Assembly: GCA_021463195.1 (NCBI GenBank)
Contig: JAJTXZ010000005.1
Location: 1-64,000, forward strand
Direction: 5' to 3'
DNA length: 64,000 nt
From: Anaerolineae bacterium
GTDB lineage: Bacteria > Chloroflexota > Anaerolineae > UBA4142 > SHND01
Position numbers and translations under genes: made by a program. The notes beneath the pieces are model-generated. The model worked only from the letters and a program-made list of their open reading frames with translations. It ran no database searches and was not told the DNA's origin. Every line of letters begins with the position of its first letter. Position 1 is the first letter of the stretch. Shown here in pieces: positions 1 to 9,531 of the stretch.

Positions 1-180
1 ACAGCGCGCAAACGTATCGTCACGCGCTTGACCTCGCGCATGAATTCAATGATACGACAGCGACGCACGCGCGCCAACAAGATTTGATCGCGCTGACCAT
101 CGAACACGCGCAAACCTTGCGCGCGCAAGAAGCATGGGATGACAGCGCGCAAACGTATCGTCACGCGCTTGACCTCGCGC
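1..180 (+). repeat. 141-bp tandem duplication inside TPR gene
   Basis: Bases 1-39 are identical to 142-180 and in the same frame, giving a 47-codon period. Sequence between the matching blocks has diverged. This is a recently copied TPR unit at the edge of the window, and more copies may lie to the left. Confidence 0.8.
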
Positions 181-3100
181 GCGAGTTCGGCGATACAAAC
201 CACCAAGCCAAAGCGCATTATGCGCTAGGACAGCTCGCCGCCATACAAAATGACTGGCAAACCGCGCTAGACAACTATAATCAAAGCGTCACGTTATTGC
301 CTGAACCGCAAGACACGGGACGCGTCGCCGAAATTGGAGCCGAGATTGAGCGCATCACGCGCGCGCGCAAGACCGCGCAGCGCGACCATACACGCGCGCA
401 AGGCGAGGCGGCGCGTCAAAGCGAACAATGGCAGGACGCCGAAATCGCTTATCGCGATAGTCTGGCATTATCCCAAGAGTTGGACGACACAGCGGCACAA
501 GGCGAAATCCAAATCGCCCGCGCCCAAATCGCCGCCGCGCAAGCCGATTGGACACAAGCCACCGCGCTGTACGCCGACGCCCTCGCTTTGGTTGGCGACG
601 CCGACGCGCGGCATGCCGAACTCGTGCGTCAGAAAATGCAAGCATGGCAAGCCGCGGGCGATTCCGCCGCGCAGCAAGAGGATTGGGCGACAGCACGCGC
701 TAATTACGCTCAAGCGTTGAGCGACGCCAAGCAGCTGGGTGACGCGGCCGCAACAACAACGTATCTTGGAAACATGGGCGATGCCGCCGCCGCGCAAAAT
801 GCTTGGCAGAGCGCGCTCGGCTATTACGACGCCGCGCTGCAAACCGTTGATGCCCAGGCAGATACGGAACGTCATGAACTCGAATCACGGCAAGCCGCCG
901 TATGGCAGCGTCTCGGCGCCGCGGAAATGGACGCGCAGAACCTGCTCGCCACGCAAACCGCGTATGAAAAAGCAAGCGAATTGTACGCGCGGCTGGAACG
1001 CCCTTATGAACGCGCGGTTGCGCTGCACCAACTCGGATTAGCGCATAGCGCGCAAGCGAATTGGCACGCGGCGTTGGACGCGCAGCAAGCCGCGTATACG
1101 CTGGCGCGCGAGCTGGACGCGCCCATTCAGTCGGAAATTATCGAATCGCTCGGCGACGCGCATTTGCGACTAGAGAACTTTGAAGCCGCGCGCGTGGAAT
1201 ATTCACAAGCGTTGGCGCTCACTGACACGCCACCACACGCGCAGGCGCGCCTGCACGTCGCGCTCGGCGAGATTGGCGTGACGCAGCAACATTGGCAAGA
1301 TGCTATTTCGCATTTCACTGCCGCCACCGCGTTGTATCAAGCGCAAGCGGACACAGCCCAAGTCAATTTTAGCCAAGATAAAACCGCGACGTGTTATCTT
1401 GAGCTCGGCGATTTAAATTACGGCGAAGGCAACTGGCAAGCCGCGGATGCCGCATACGTCAGCGCGCTCGCATTGGACAAGCTCACCGGCCGCGCTGACC
1501 GCGCTGCGACAATATGGTATCGCCTCGCGCGCGCGGATGCCGCGCAAGAACAATACGCCGAAGCGTTGGAACATTACAACGCGGCGCTGGCGGCGTTGGA
1601 TGAAAATGAAATCCAACTGCGCGATCGCATTCTCGGACACCTTGCGTTTACGCTGCAGCAACAAGGCAAACAGACACTGGCGCAAGGAGATTTTCGCGGC
1701 GCGCAAACGTCATTGGAACGCGCGTTAAAAATGGCGCTCGCCTCGAATAACTTGGATCAAGCGGCGGATGTCTCGCTCGCGCTCGGACATGCGTTGGCGG
1801 CGCAAGAAAAATACGCGGAAGCGCAAGCGAGCTATCGCGGCGCGCTCGCGTTTGATGAGCGCGCTGGCAACGCGCTGCGCGCGCATGAAACCAATCAAGC
1901 TCTCGCGAATTGTCTGCTCGCCAACGCGCGCGCGGATTTAGACGACAACCAAAAAGAACGCGCGCAAAATTGGCTTGTCGAAGCGATGCCGTACGCGGAA
2001 CGTTCCAATAATCCGCTGCTGCGCGCCCAAATTTTGGAAACGTTGGGCGACATCGCGAGCGCGACGCAGCTCGGGCAAGCGGTGGAATATTACGCGCAAG
2101 CCGCGCGTCAATACGCGTCGCTTGAAGCGATGGATTTGTGGCGCGATGTTTCCGCGCGTCAAGCGAATATTCTCGATACGATGGCGCAACATCAAATCGC
2201 CCGCGAAATGTACGCCGACGCCGAAAATAGTTATCGCCGCGCGCTGCTGCTGCGTCAAGCGAGTCAAGCGTCAGACGCGCTCGGCGAAACCTATCTCGGG
2301 CTAGGGCGCGCTTTGGCGGCGCAGGAACAGTGGGCTGCGGCTGCCGACGCGTTCGACAACGCGCAAACGCATTGGCAGATAGAGCGCGCGCCGCGCGGCG
2401 AATTGTTTGCTTTGCACGCGCAAGTTTTGGAACATATCGGCGCGCAAGCGCTCGACGCGCGCAAATGGGATGACGCGCGCGCGGCATATCAACGCGCCGC
2501 CGAAATGCAAGACGCGTTGGAAGCGCGCGGCGCCGCAGGCAAAAATTGGCACAAGCTCGCGCAAATTGCCGTCGCGCAAGAAGCGTGGCACGACGCGGCG
2601 GATGCCAACACGCTGGCGCTCGCGCGCCTTGACGCAACGGACGCGCCCGAAACGCGGCGCCAAGTCTTGACACAGCAAGCGGAAATTCTCGGACATATCG
2701 GACAGCAGCAACAACACGCCGGTGAATTGGGACTGGCGGCGGAGACATATCGCAGCGCGCTCGACATCGCGCAAGAACAAGGCGACCTATCAACACTCGC
2801 CGAGTTGTACAAACATCTCGGTTCGCTCGCGGAGGCGCAAGCGGAATGGGACATTGCCGCAACCGAATATCATCACGCGCTCGATGTGGAACAAGAGATG
2901 GAAGAGCCGCGCGCGCAAGCGGATACATGGGCGCGTCTCGGCGACATGCACCGCGCGGCGGAGCAATTCGCGCAAGCCAGCGACGCGTACCAAGCCGCGC
3001 GCGATCTATATCGCGCGACAAATATTCCGCTCGCCGAAGGCAACATGCTGCATCGGCTCGGGTTAACGCGCGCCGATGCGGAAGATTGGGATGGCGCGTT

Positions 3101-5897
3101 GACTTGGTATGACCGCGCGTTGACTTGTTACAATAAACACGACGCGCGCGCGGCGAAAATTGAAATCTATCGCAGCATGGAATTGGCGGTGCGCCGCGCG
3201 AAACGTCATGCCGCGCAACTCGCTACGTTCGATGGCGATACCGCGATGGATGCCGGCGACATGCCGGGCGCGGAACAAGCCTATCGGCAGGCGCTCGCGT
3301 TGTATATTGAAGCGGACGAGCGCGTATTCCAAGCCCAAATGCAAAATCAACTGGGCGTCACCTTGGAAGCGCAGGGGCGCTATGACGACGCGCTGGAACA
3401 ATATCAAGCCGCGCGTTTAGGTTTTCAGGCGCAAGAAATTCCCGCCGCCGAAATCAGCGCGCTTGCCAACATTGGCGATGTAGAGCGCCAGCGCGCGCAT
3501 TGGCTCGAAGCCGAAACGGCGTACCGCCACGCGCTCGCTTTGAATCAAGAGCAAGACGACGCGGCGCGCGCCGCCGAGTTGTACACTTTGTTGGGGCAGG
3601 TGCGCCAAGCCCAAAACGATTGGGAAGGCGCGCTCGATTATTATCAAGAGGCGCGGGTGATGTTCGCGAGCGCGGACCAAGACACAACCGCCATCGAAGC
3701 GAATCTTGCTGCCGCGCGCCGCGGCGCGCGCGCGCAAGAACAAGACACGCTCGAGCAGGCGCTCGCGCTCGCGCGTGAAAATGATAATCGGGCTGACGAA
3801 GGCGAGCTGCTCAACGCGCTCGGCTTGATGGCGGCGGAAGACAAAGCATGGGACAAGGCGTTACGCTATTATCGTGATGCCGTCGAGGTGTTTGAACAAT
3901 TAGAGCGCGATGCCGTCCAAGATGCCGTTTGGCGCAGCGCGCAAGGCATCGTCATGAACAACATTGGCGACGCGTCGCGCGCGATGAGTGATTGGCGCCA
4001 AGCCGAGGCGGCGTACACGCGCGCGTTGGGATTTGCGCGCGAATTTCAGGACGCGGAGAGCGAAGCCATCTTGTTATCCAATCTGGGCTTGGGCGCGCAG
4101 CAGTTGCGCGAATATCCGCGCGCGCTGGATTTGAGCACGCAGGCATTGGACAAATACAACGCGTTGGGCAACGCGACCGCGCAACCCGAATTATTCGAGC
4201 GTATCGGCGCGCTGCAAATGCAGTTGGAGCAAACCGACGCCGCGGCGCAAACTTGGCAGCAAGCGTTGCGCGCGGCAAAAGAGGCGAACGACGCTGAACG
4301 CGCGGCGCGTTTGTTGACGCGTTTGGGTTCTTTGGCGGAAGGACGCGACGCGGACGCCGAAGCGTTGGCATATTACACGCGCGCGCTCCCGCTCACGCAA
4401 GAGCTCGGGCAGTCGCAGCAAGCGCAAGCTTTACAATTTCGGTTGGGGCAGCTTTATGCGCGGCGTGAAGAGTGGCAAGCCGCGCAAGACGCGTACGCGG
4501 AGGCATACGCGCTGGCGCTCGCCCAAGACGATGCCGTACAACAAGCTAACGCGGCGACGCAACTGGGCATCGTCGCGGCGCAGCGCGGCGATTGGCGCGC
4601 CGCGCTCGCCTATAACGAAACCGCGTTGACGTTGACGGACGCGTCTGCGCCTCCGCAAACGCGCGCTGAATTATATCAACGCGTTGGCGCGGCGCATCTA
4701 GCATTGGATGAAAATGCAGACGCCGAGCGCGCGTATCGGTCCGCGCTCGAAATCGCAGAGACCGCGCCGGACGCATCAGCGCTCAGCGCGTTGTGGTTGA
4801 AACTTGCCGAGCTGGCGCAACAGCAAGCGCATTGGCAAGACGCGGCGACATATTTTGCGCGCGCGCGGCAAACATTGCCAGCGGACACCACCGTCGCGGC
4901 GCACATCGAATTCGCGCTGCGGCAAGGCGACGCCGCGCTAAATATTCCTGACCGTGACATCGCGCAAACGTGTTATGACGAAGCGTTCGAACTCGCGCTG
5001 GCGCAAGATGACCGCGCGTGGCTGGGCAGTTGCTACGAACGTTTGGGGACACTGGCGCAATCGCGGCGTGAATGGGATGACGCGTTAGCGCAGCTGCAAG
5101 AAGCGATCGAGATTCAACGCGAAATCCACGCGCCGCTGGGCGAGGCGCGCATCTTGAACGATATTGCGCGCTTGAAATTGGAAATGCAAAACGCGCCCGA
5201 AGCCGAGCTCTTTGCGCAAGCCGCGCTCGCCATCGCGCAAGCATTCGGCAGCGCGACCGAAACTGCGCGCAGTTTGTACGCGCGCGCGTTGGCGGCAGCC
5301 GAGACGCAAGAGCTCGATTTGGCGGAACGCTTTTTGACGCAAGCGATTGCGGCAGACCCGAATAATGTCGCCGCGCAGTTGCAACTAGGCAATACGCTGC
5401 TCGCGTTGGGACGCGTTGGTGAAGCGAAATTACAAGCCGAAACAGGAATGGGACGCTCGGACGAATGGGAACTTGGCGCGCAGGCGCAGTTGACCATCGC
5501 CGCGTTAAACTCGGATGATACCCGCGCGTTCCGTCGAAGCTTGAAACAGACGCGCGCGCGAGCAAATGCGGACGTGGAGAATCGCCGCGTATCCGCCGAT
5601 TTTCTACGCGCAGTCAGGTTGATCATCGCGGCGTTGGAAGGTAACGCCGAAAACGCGCTCGGTGAGCTCGCGCAGATGCGCGAGGAACCCGGACTGCCGA
5701 CCACGCTGGATGCGGCGCAATTTGCGCGCACGGCTCTCTTGGCATTGGCTGCCAGCCCGCGCCGTTTCAGGGGCAAACCGGCATTGAATACATTCTTTGC
5801 GTCGCCCAAGCCGCGTACACGCAAGGGCGCGCGCCGCAAAGGCGCGGCTAACGGCGGCGCATCGGAATCGTCCGCTCACAATTCAGAAAGCGCATAA
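3..5897 (+). CDS. Giant tetratricopeptide-repeat protein (5' end outside window)
   Basis: The reading frame is open from the left edge to a TAA at 5897, so the start lies upstream and at least 1,964 residues are present. Almost the whole chain is degenerate TPR helices with recurring W-x2-A, Y-x2-AL and LG-x3-A patterns, about 40 residues apart, so some 40 or more units are likely. No catalytic, membrane or signal segment is visible. The last 70 or so residues are basic and rich in R, K, S and A, and probably disordered. TPR solenoids are protein-interaction scaffolds; the partner is unknown. Composition is very rich in Ala, Gln, Glu and Asp. Bases 1-39 recur exactly at 142-180, which indicates recent repeat duplication. 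The next gene begins 54 bases downstream. The TPR call is firm; the biological role cannot be inferred. Confidence 0.9.
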   Translation, partial: SAQTYRHALDLAHEFNDTTATHARQQDLIALTIEHAQTLRAQEAWDDSAQTYRHALDLAREFGDTNHQAKAHYALGQLAAIQNDWQTALDNYNQSVTLLPEPQDTGRVAEIGAEIERITRARKTAQRDHTRAQGEAARQSEQWQDAEIAYRDSLALSQELDDTAAQGEIQIARAQIAAAQADWTQATALYADALALVGDADARHAELVRQKMQAWQAAGDSAAQQEDWATARANYAQALSDAKQLGDAAATTTYLGNMGDAAAAQNAWQSALGYYDAALQTVDAQADTERHELESRQAAVWQRLGAAEMDAQNLLATQTAYEKASELYARLERPYERAVALHQLGLAHSAQANWHAALDAQQAAYTLARELDAPIQSEIIESLGDAHLRLENFEAARVEYSQALALTDTPPHAQARLHVALGEIGVTQQHWQDAISHFTAATALYQAQADTAQVNFSQDKTATCYLELGDLNYGEGNWQAADAAYVSALALDKLTGRADRAATIWYRLARADAAQEQYAEALEHYNAALAALDENEIQLRDRILGHLAFTLQQQGKQTLAQGDFRGAQTSLERALKMALASNNLDQAADVSLALGHALAAQEKYAEAQASYRGALAFDERAGNALRAHETNQALANCLLANARADLDDNQKERAQNWLVEAMPYAERSNNPLLRAQILETLGDIASATQLGQAVEYYAQAARQYASLEAMDLWRDVSARQANILDTMAQHQIAREMYADAENSYRRALLLRQASQASDALGETYLGLGRALAAQEQWAAAADAFDNAQTHWQIERAPRGELFALHAQVLEHIGAQALDARKWDDARAAYQRAAEMQDALEARGAAGKNWHKLAQIAVAQEAWHDAADANTLALARLDATDAPETRRQVLTQQAEILGHIGQQQQHAGELGLAAETYRSALDIAQEQGDLSTLAELYKHLGSLAEAQAEWDIAATEYHHALDVEQEMEEPRAQADTWARLGDMHRAAEQFAQASDAYQAARDLYRATNIPLAEGNMLHRLGLTRADAEDWDGALTWYDRALTCYNKHDARAAKIEIYRSMELAVRRAKRHAAQLATFDGDTAMDAGDMPGAEQAYRQALALYIEADERVFQAQMQNQLGVTLEAQGRYDDALEQYQAARLGFQAQEIPAAEISALANIGDVERQRAHWLEAETAYRHALALNQEQDDAARAAELYTLLGQVRQAQNDWEGALDYYQEARVMFASADQDTTAIEANLAAARRGARAQEQDTLEQALALARENDNRADEGELLNALGLMAAEDKAWDKALRYYRDAVEVFEQLERDAVQDAVWRSAQGIVMNNIGDASRAMSDWRQAEAAYTRALGFAREFQDAESEAILLSNLGLGAQQLREYPRALDLSTQALDKYNALGNATAQPELFERIGALQMQLEQTDAAAQTWQQALRAAKEANDAERAARLLTRLGSLAEGRDADAEALAYYTRALPLTQELGQSQQAQALQFRLGQLYARREEWQAAQDAYAEAYALALAQDDAVQQANAATQLGIVAAQRGDWRAALAYNETALTLTDASAPPQTRAELYQRVGAAHLALDENADAERAYRSALEIAETAPDASALSALWLKLAELAQQQAHWQDAATYFARARQTLPADTTVAAHIEFALRQGDAALNIPDRDIAQTCYDEAFELALAQDDRAWLGSCYERLGTLAQSRREWDDALAQLQEAIEIQREIHAPLGEARILNDIARLKLEMQNAPEAELFAQAALAIAQAFGSATETARSLYARALAAAETQELDLAERFLTQAIAADPNNVAAQLQLGNTLLALGRVGEAKLQAETGMGRSDEWELGAQAQLTIAALNSDDTRAFRRSLKQTRARANADVENRRVSADFLRAVRLIIAALEGNAENALGELAQMREEPGLPTTLDAAQFARTALLALAASPRRFRGKPALNTFFASPKPRTRKGARRKGAANGGASESSAHNSESA

Positions 5898-5951
5898 CAA
5901 TCTTAATCGCGCATTGCGACCGATTTGCGATGCGCGATTTTCTTTGGACGA

Positions 5952-6539
5952 ATGGACTCTAGACGCGCGATTTTTCTCGACCGCGATGGCGTTATCAACG
6001 TCAATCGTTCGCCCTATGTCATGGCATGGCAAGAATTTGTGTTTGAAACCGACGCCTTGACGGCGCTCGCGCAGCTGGCGCAAACTGATTTTCTCCTCGT
6101 CGTCGTTTCGAATCAATCCGGCATTGGACGCGGCCAAATGACGCGCGCGGCGGTGGAAGAAATTCACGCGCGGATGCGGCGCGCGATTGCCGACGCGGGC
6201 GGACGCCTCGACCGTATCTATTATTGCCCGCACGCGCCGACGGATGGCTGTGAATGTCGCAAACCCGCGCCGGGGATGTTGCTGCGCGGCAGCGCGGAAT
6301 TGAACATTGATTTGGCGCGCTCTTTTTTTGTCGGCGATTGGATTGACGATGTGCGCGCCGCGCGCCGCGCGGGTGTAACGCCGCTGCTCGTTCAAACAGG
6401 ACGCGGCGCGCACGCGCTCCAAGAAATTCAACACGCGCAGCTCGCCCCACCCGCGATTTTTGATAATCTGATGCGCGCCGCCGAATGGCTTTTGGGCCAA
6501 GCGCATTCTAGTCAGACAAACAAAAAGCGTGACAGTTGA
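5952..6539 (+). CDS. gmhB: D,D-heptose 1,7-bisphosphate phosphatase-like HAD hydrolase
   Basis: A 195-residue HAD-superfamily phosphatase of the histidinol-phosphatase/GmhB type. The N-terminal motif FLDRDGVIN gives nucleophile Asp10 and acid/base Asp12. SNQSG follows, then the zinc-loop signature CPHAPTDGCECRKP, then GDWIDD for magnesium. The zinc loop and short length fit GmhB, which removes the C7 phosphate of heptose bisphosphate for cell-surface or S-layer sugars. The related histidinol phosphatase activity cannot be excluded. I chose ATG 5952 because the family starts a few residues before the DxD motif; an upstream in-frame start at 5925 would add nine residues. The stop codon lies inside a terminator hairpin. 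No other heptose gene is nearby, so the pathway is inferred. Confidence 0.8.
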   Translation: MDSRRAIFLDRDGVINVNRSPYVMAWQEFVFETDALTALAQLAQTDFLLVVVSNQSGIGRGQMTRAAVEEIHARMRRAIADAGGRLDRIYYCPHAPTDGCECRKPAPGMLLRGSAELNIDLARSFFVGDWIDDVRAARRAGVTPLLVQTGRGAHALQEIQHAQLAPPAIFDNLMRAAEWLLGQAHSSQTNKKRDS

Positions 6540-6559
6540 ATTAACTGTCACGCTTTTTT
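6522..6559. terminator. Bidirectional intrinsic terminator
   Basis: A 16-bp stem (6522-6537 with 6543-6558), loop GAATT, flanked by A and T runs on both sides. It lies between the gmhB-like gene and the convergent response regulator and should stop transcription from both. Confidence 0.9.
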
Positions 6560-6611
6560 ATTTTGCTTGTAAATTCTCGCGGCGCCGCGCCAGACTAAAT
6601 CGTAAACCGGG

Positions 6612-7004
6612 CTATGCCACATTAGATTGCGCGCTAGCGTCTGCCTGATTCACGATTTTGGCGACCAATTCACGCAATGCGCGCACATTAAAAGGTTTGG
6701 GCAAGTAACCCGAGACGCCCAGTTCAGTCGCCGTTTTGCGAACCGCTTCTTCGCCGCGCGCGGAAACAATAATCACCGGAATCTGTCCGAGTTGGCGATC
6801 GCGCTGCAAGCGTTTAAAAAAATTTGGACCGCTCAAGCCGGGCAGAACCCAATCCAACACAATCAAATCAGGTTGCTCGTGGTCCAGTAAATTGTACGCG
6901 CCCTCGGCATCGGCCGCTTCAAGGCAAGTGTATTGCTCCGCCAGAGCCATCCGCGTTAATTGGCGCACCATCGGATCATCGTCCACAATCAACACTTTTT
7001 TCAT
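6612..7004 (-). CDS. Single-domain response regulator (CheY-like receiver)
   Basis: A 130-residue stand-alone receiver domain with no output domain. The acidic pocket (Asp8-Asp10), phospho-acceptor Asp51 in IVLDW, Ser81 in VSARG and Lys103 in PKPF are all present. It should be phosphorylated by a histidine kinase, but none is in the window. Proteins of this kind act by protein-protein contact, as CheY or Spo0F does. ATG at 7004 is preferred over the in-frame TTG at 7010, because a GGA-containing stretch lies about 8-10 bases before it. It is 15 bases downstream of the RluD gene on the same strand and ends before a shared terminator, so it is likely the last gene of the lspA-rluD unit. Confidence 0.9.
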   Translation of the reverse strand: MKKVLIVDDDPMVRQLTRMALAEQYTCLEAADAEGAYNLLDHEQPDLIVLDWVLPGLSGPNFFKRLQRDRQLGQIPVIIVSARGEEAVRKTATELGVSGYLPKPFNVRALRELVAKIVNQADASAQSNVA

Positions 7005-7019
7005 AGCCAATCCGAACTT

Positions 7020-7964
7020 TTACACCAGAAACTGTTCTGCGTCAAACCCAGCCTGTCGCAATGCGTTTTGTAAATCGGCCGGCGGCGCGACTTGAAAGGC
7101 GCACGCCTCGCCGGTGACAGGATGCGCGAACGCGATGCGCCACGCGTGCAAGAATTGACGCGTCAAACCCAAATCATTTTTGCGTTTGCCGTACACGGCA
7201 TCGGCGACCACCGGATGCTTGAGAAAGGCGAGATGCACGCGAATCTGATGCGTGCGCCCGGTCTCGGGTTCAATTTGCAAGAGCGAATATTTGGCGTTGC
7301 GCGCCAAGACGCGAAATATTGTGATGGCATCTCGCGCGCGGCCACAAGTCACAATCGCCATTTTCTTGCGGTCATGCGGGTCGCGTCCAAGCGGCGCATC
7401 AATTTTTCCTTCGGGCGTCCGCACGTCGCCGTGCGCCAGCGCGAGATACGTTTTATGCACACGCCGCGCGGCGAATTGCGCTTGCAGCGCGCGCAGCGCC
7501 GCGTCTGTTTTTGCGACGAGCATTATGCCGCTCGTATCACGGTCAAGGCGATGCGCGATCCCGGGACGTTCCGCATTGCCGGTCACCATTTCGGGCGCAT
7601 GTTCCAAAACCGCGTTTGCCAACGTTCCGCTGGGATGCCCAACGGCCGGATGCGCGACCATCCCGGCGGGCTTGTTGACAACGAGGAGCGCGTCGTCCTC
7701 ATATAAAAGATCAAGCGCGATGTCCTCCGCCGCGAGCGCGGTTTTTGTCGGCGGCGGGATATTTAGGACAATGCTTTCACCTGTCTTGACCGCATAATTC
7801 GGTTTGCGCGCAGCGCCGCCAACTTGGATATGGCCCGCGCCAATCAATGTTTGCACAAACGCGCGCGATAAATCACTGCGCTGCGCGCTGACGAATTTAT
7901 CGAGACGCGCGCCGTGCGCTTCGGCAGGGACAATTAACTCGGTTGGAAAATTCAACGGTTCCAT
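7020..7964 (-). CDS. rluD: 23S rRNA pseudouridine synthase, RluD/RluA family
   Basis: 314 residues. An N-terminal S4 RNA-binding domain (about 15-75) is followed by the RluA-type catalytic domain. The catalytic motif HRLDRDTSG places the nucleophilic Asp at 141. The conserved VVNKPAGMVAHP, KTYLALAHG and GRTHQIRVHL segments are intact. The family isomerises uridines to pseudouridine, and RluD acts on helix 69 of 23S rRNA. The exact target uridine is inferred from family resemblance only. It begins 10 bases after the lspA stop, so the two genes are very probably cotranscribed and translationally coupled. This lspA-rluD pairing is common in bacteria. Confidence 0.92.
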   Translation of the reverse strand: MEPLNFPTELIVPAEAHGARLDKFVSAQRSDLSRAFVQTLIGAGHIQVGGAARKPNYAVKTGESIVLNIPPPTKTALAAEDIALDLLYEDDALLVVNKPAGMVAHPAVGHPSGTLANAVLEHAPEMVTGNAERPGIAHRLDRDTSGIMLVAKTDAALRALQAQFAARRVHKTYLALAHGDVRTPEGKIDAPLGRDPHDRKKMAIVTCGRARDAITIFRVLARNAKYSLLQIEPETGRTHQIRVHLAFLKHPVVADAVYGKRKNDLGLTRQFLHAWRIAFAHPVTGEACAFQVAPPADLQNALRQAGFDAEQFLV

Positions 7965-7974
7965 CGAATTCGGT

Positions 7975-8604
7975 TTAACGCAAGAAATTGGCGGGAATCA
8001 ACACGCAGACAAAATAGGTCAGCGCCGCCAAAGCCAATAATACGCCGATAAACGCGGCGCCAAGTTTCCAAGAGAATTTGGATGCGGCGGCGCTATCGCC
8101 CGCCGCCGATGCGGTTTGCGACGCGTGCGATTCTTCGCGCAGCGACCACAAGAGCATCAGAACCACCGCCGTCGAAACAGCGGCATCCGCGACATTGAAA
8201 ATGGGAAAGGTTCCGACTTGGACAAAATCTACGACATAGCCCATGCGTAAACGGTCAAGCAGATTACCCACCGCGCCGCCGATAATCAACCCAATCGCCA
8301 GACTCAACAACCAACTCGGTTTGGTTTGAGAGCGATAGAACCAAATCACCGCCGCCAGAATAAGAAATGGCGCAAAGGTAAAGACGATGCTGAGCTGCGG
8401 AAAATAACCGCACGCGGTGCCGGTATTGTACGTCCCGACGATACGCAAAAAATCTAATGTCGGAATGGGATGCCAAGCATTACCCATGCCGATATTTTGC
8501 ACTACCAAATATTTGGTCAATTGGTCCAGCGCCAAAATAATAATGGCGACCACGCCGACCACTAACGCGCCGGGTTTTAATTTTAAACCCGCGCCCGATT
8601 GCAT
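7975..8604 (-). CDS. lspA: Lipoprotein signal peptidase (signal peptidase II)
   Basis: 209 residues, an inner-membrane aspartic protease that cuts the signal peptide from diacylglyceryl prolipoproteins. DQLTK, the NTG segment, GNLLDRLRMGYVVDFV and FNVADAA are all recognisable; catalytic aspartates are Asp126 and Asp140. Four core membrane helices fit the family. An extra C-terminal part follows, a Ser/Ala-rich linker plus one more hydrophobic helix (about 178-205), which ordinary LspA of about 160 residues lacks. The usual NGAAFS signature reads NTGTACGYF here. The ATG is preceded by a GGAA stretch. It leads the lspA-rluD-receiver unit, downstream of a terminator that isolates it from the dksA-like gene. 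Confidence 0.93.
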   Translation of the reverse strand: MQSGAGLKLKPGALVVGVVAIIILALDQLTKYLVVQNIGMGNAWHPIPTLDFLRIVGTYNTGTACGYFPQLSIVFTFAPFLILAAVIWFYRSQTKPSWLLSLAIGLIIGGAVGNLLDRLRMGYVVDFVQVGTFPIFNVADAAVSTAVVLMLLWSLREESHASQTASAAGDSAAASKFSWKLGAAFIGVLLALAALTYFVCVLIPANFLR

Positions 8605-8674
8605 TTGAGTTTCCAGAGCTGTCCTCGCCTTTGAATCAAGATACGATTATCTTAACCGAACCGCGTACGAATGC

Positions 8675-8699
8675 AAAACGGGCGACTTGGTCGCCCGTT
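8675..8699 (-). terminator. Intrinsic terminator after dksA-like gene
   Basis: A 10-bp stem (8677-8686 with 8690-8699) with a 3-base loop. On the minus strand it is followed by TTTTGC. It separates the dksA-like gene from lspA. Confidence 0.75.
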
Positions 8700-8788
8700 G
8701 TCATTTCGTCAGAATTAGCAGCGCGGATAGAGAATCCGCCGATGGCTCCCGCAAGCGGCAGCCCACGTTCAGTTATTTGGTTTAGATC

Positions 8789-9277
8789 TTATGCGGCAAG
8801 ACGCGCGCAGCCGAGACACGTTGTAGCATAAGGCAGGGCTTCCAAACGCTCGGGATGAATCGCTTGCCCGCAGCGTTCGCACAACCCATATACGCCTTGT
8901 TCGATGCGGCGCACCGCCGCTTCGATTTGCGCGAGGAGACGTTCGAGGTGTTTTTTGAGCGCCAGATTTTTGCTGACTTGTTCGATTTCGTTGCCGTCAT
9001 CGCCAATGTCATTGCCGGATGTGGAGCGGTCTTGCGCGCGACGCGCATGTTCCGCGATTTCGGTTTTCAGGCGCTGCATTTCCACAAGCAACTTTTGAAG
9101 TACCGCTTGCGCATTTTCCGCCATCAACGCGGCGGTCGCGTGCATTTGCTGCATCGGCGCCGCTTGCGCGACATGTTCCAGCGTTTGTTTGGTCTTGTGA
9201 GAGACCACGCGCACTTGACGGCGCACTCCGAGTCGAGAGCTACGGCGTCCCTGCCGAGTTTCTTTCGTACTGTGCAT
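8789..9277 (-). CDS. DksA/TraR-type C4 zinc-finger protein
   Basis: 162 residues. The C-terminal finger has Cys133, Cys136, Cys154 and Cys157 (C-x2-C-x17-C-x2-C). It is preceded by a helical, probably coiled-coil segment (about 50-125) as in DksA/TraR/YteA proteins. Family members bind RNA polymerase through the secondary channel or act as stress or sporulation factors. The acidic DxxDA tip of true DksA is not obvious here, so ppGpp-dependent control is uncertain. The start is clear: AAGGAGGT precedes ATG 9277. The frame extends further upstream without a comparable ribosome site. Transcription likely starts near 9423, leaving a long leader of about 145 bases that contains a motif shared with the glmS leader region. 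Confidence 0.85.
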   Translation of the reverse strand: MHSTKETRQGRRSSRLGVRRQVRVVSHKTKQTLEHVAQAAPMQQMHATAALMAENAQAVLQKLLVEMQRLKTEIAEHARRAQDRSTSGNDIGDDGNEIEQVSKNLALKKHLERLLAQIEAAVRRIEQGVYGLCERCGQAIHPERLEALPYATTCLGCARLAA

Positions 9278-9317
9278 CGTACCTCCTTCAATCGCATCAC
9301 TCATCGCAGACGGGGCA

Positions 9318-9357
9318 AACGGTGGAGCGAATCTCCACTCCAACGGAGACATCCGAA
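9318..9357 (-). promoter_or_regulatory. Leader motif shared with glmS upstream region
   Basis: Within the dksA-like leader, a small hairpin CGGA-TGTC-TCCG is followed by TTGG, a GTGGAG/CTCCAC stem and TTTGCCCC. The same ordered blocks, without the GTGGAG stem, recur at about 34803-34838. Only two copies were seen, so function is unknown. Confidence 0.35.
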
Positions 9358-9429
9358 TGAGGAATTGATTGTAAGACGATGTGGCGCGCCAGATCGTTCC
9401 CATGCGAGAACCGTTCTGACACAACACCC

Positions 9430-9458
9430 ATTTTACACCAAAACATCTGTTCTATCAA
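9430..9458 (-). promoter_or_regulatory. Promoter of dksA-like gene
   Basis: On the minus strand, TTGATA (9453-9458), a 17-base spacer and TAAAAT (9430-9435). This predicts a start near 9423 and an untranslated leader of about 145 bases. Confidence 0.6.
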
Positions 9459-9531
9459 GCGGAACAAACTTTCGGATGTGTAATTTATCACGAACACAAG
9501 TCCTATTGACAACGCGGTAAAATGGCGCGCT

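Noticed and set aside
1648-3021. Long minus-strand open frame (457 codons) within the giant TPR gene
   Set aside because: It is an Arg/Ala-rich shadow caused by GC-biased codons of the TPR frame and matches no family.
1-5897. CRISPR-like regular repetition
   Set aside because: The repeats are in-frame, diverged TPR units without fixed spacers.
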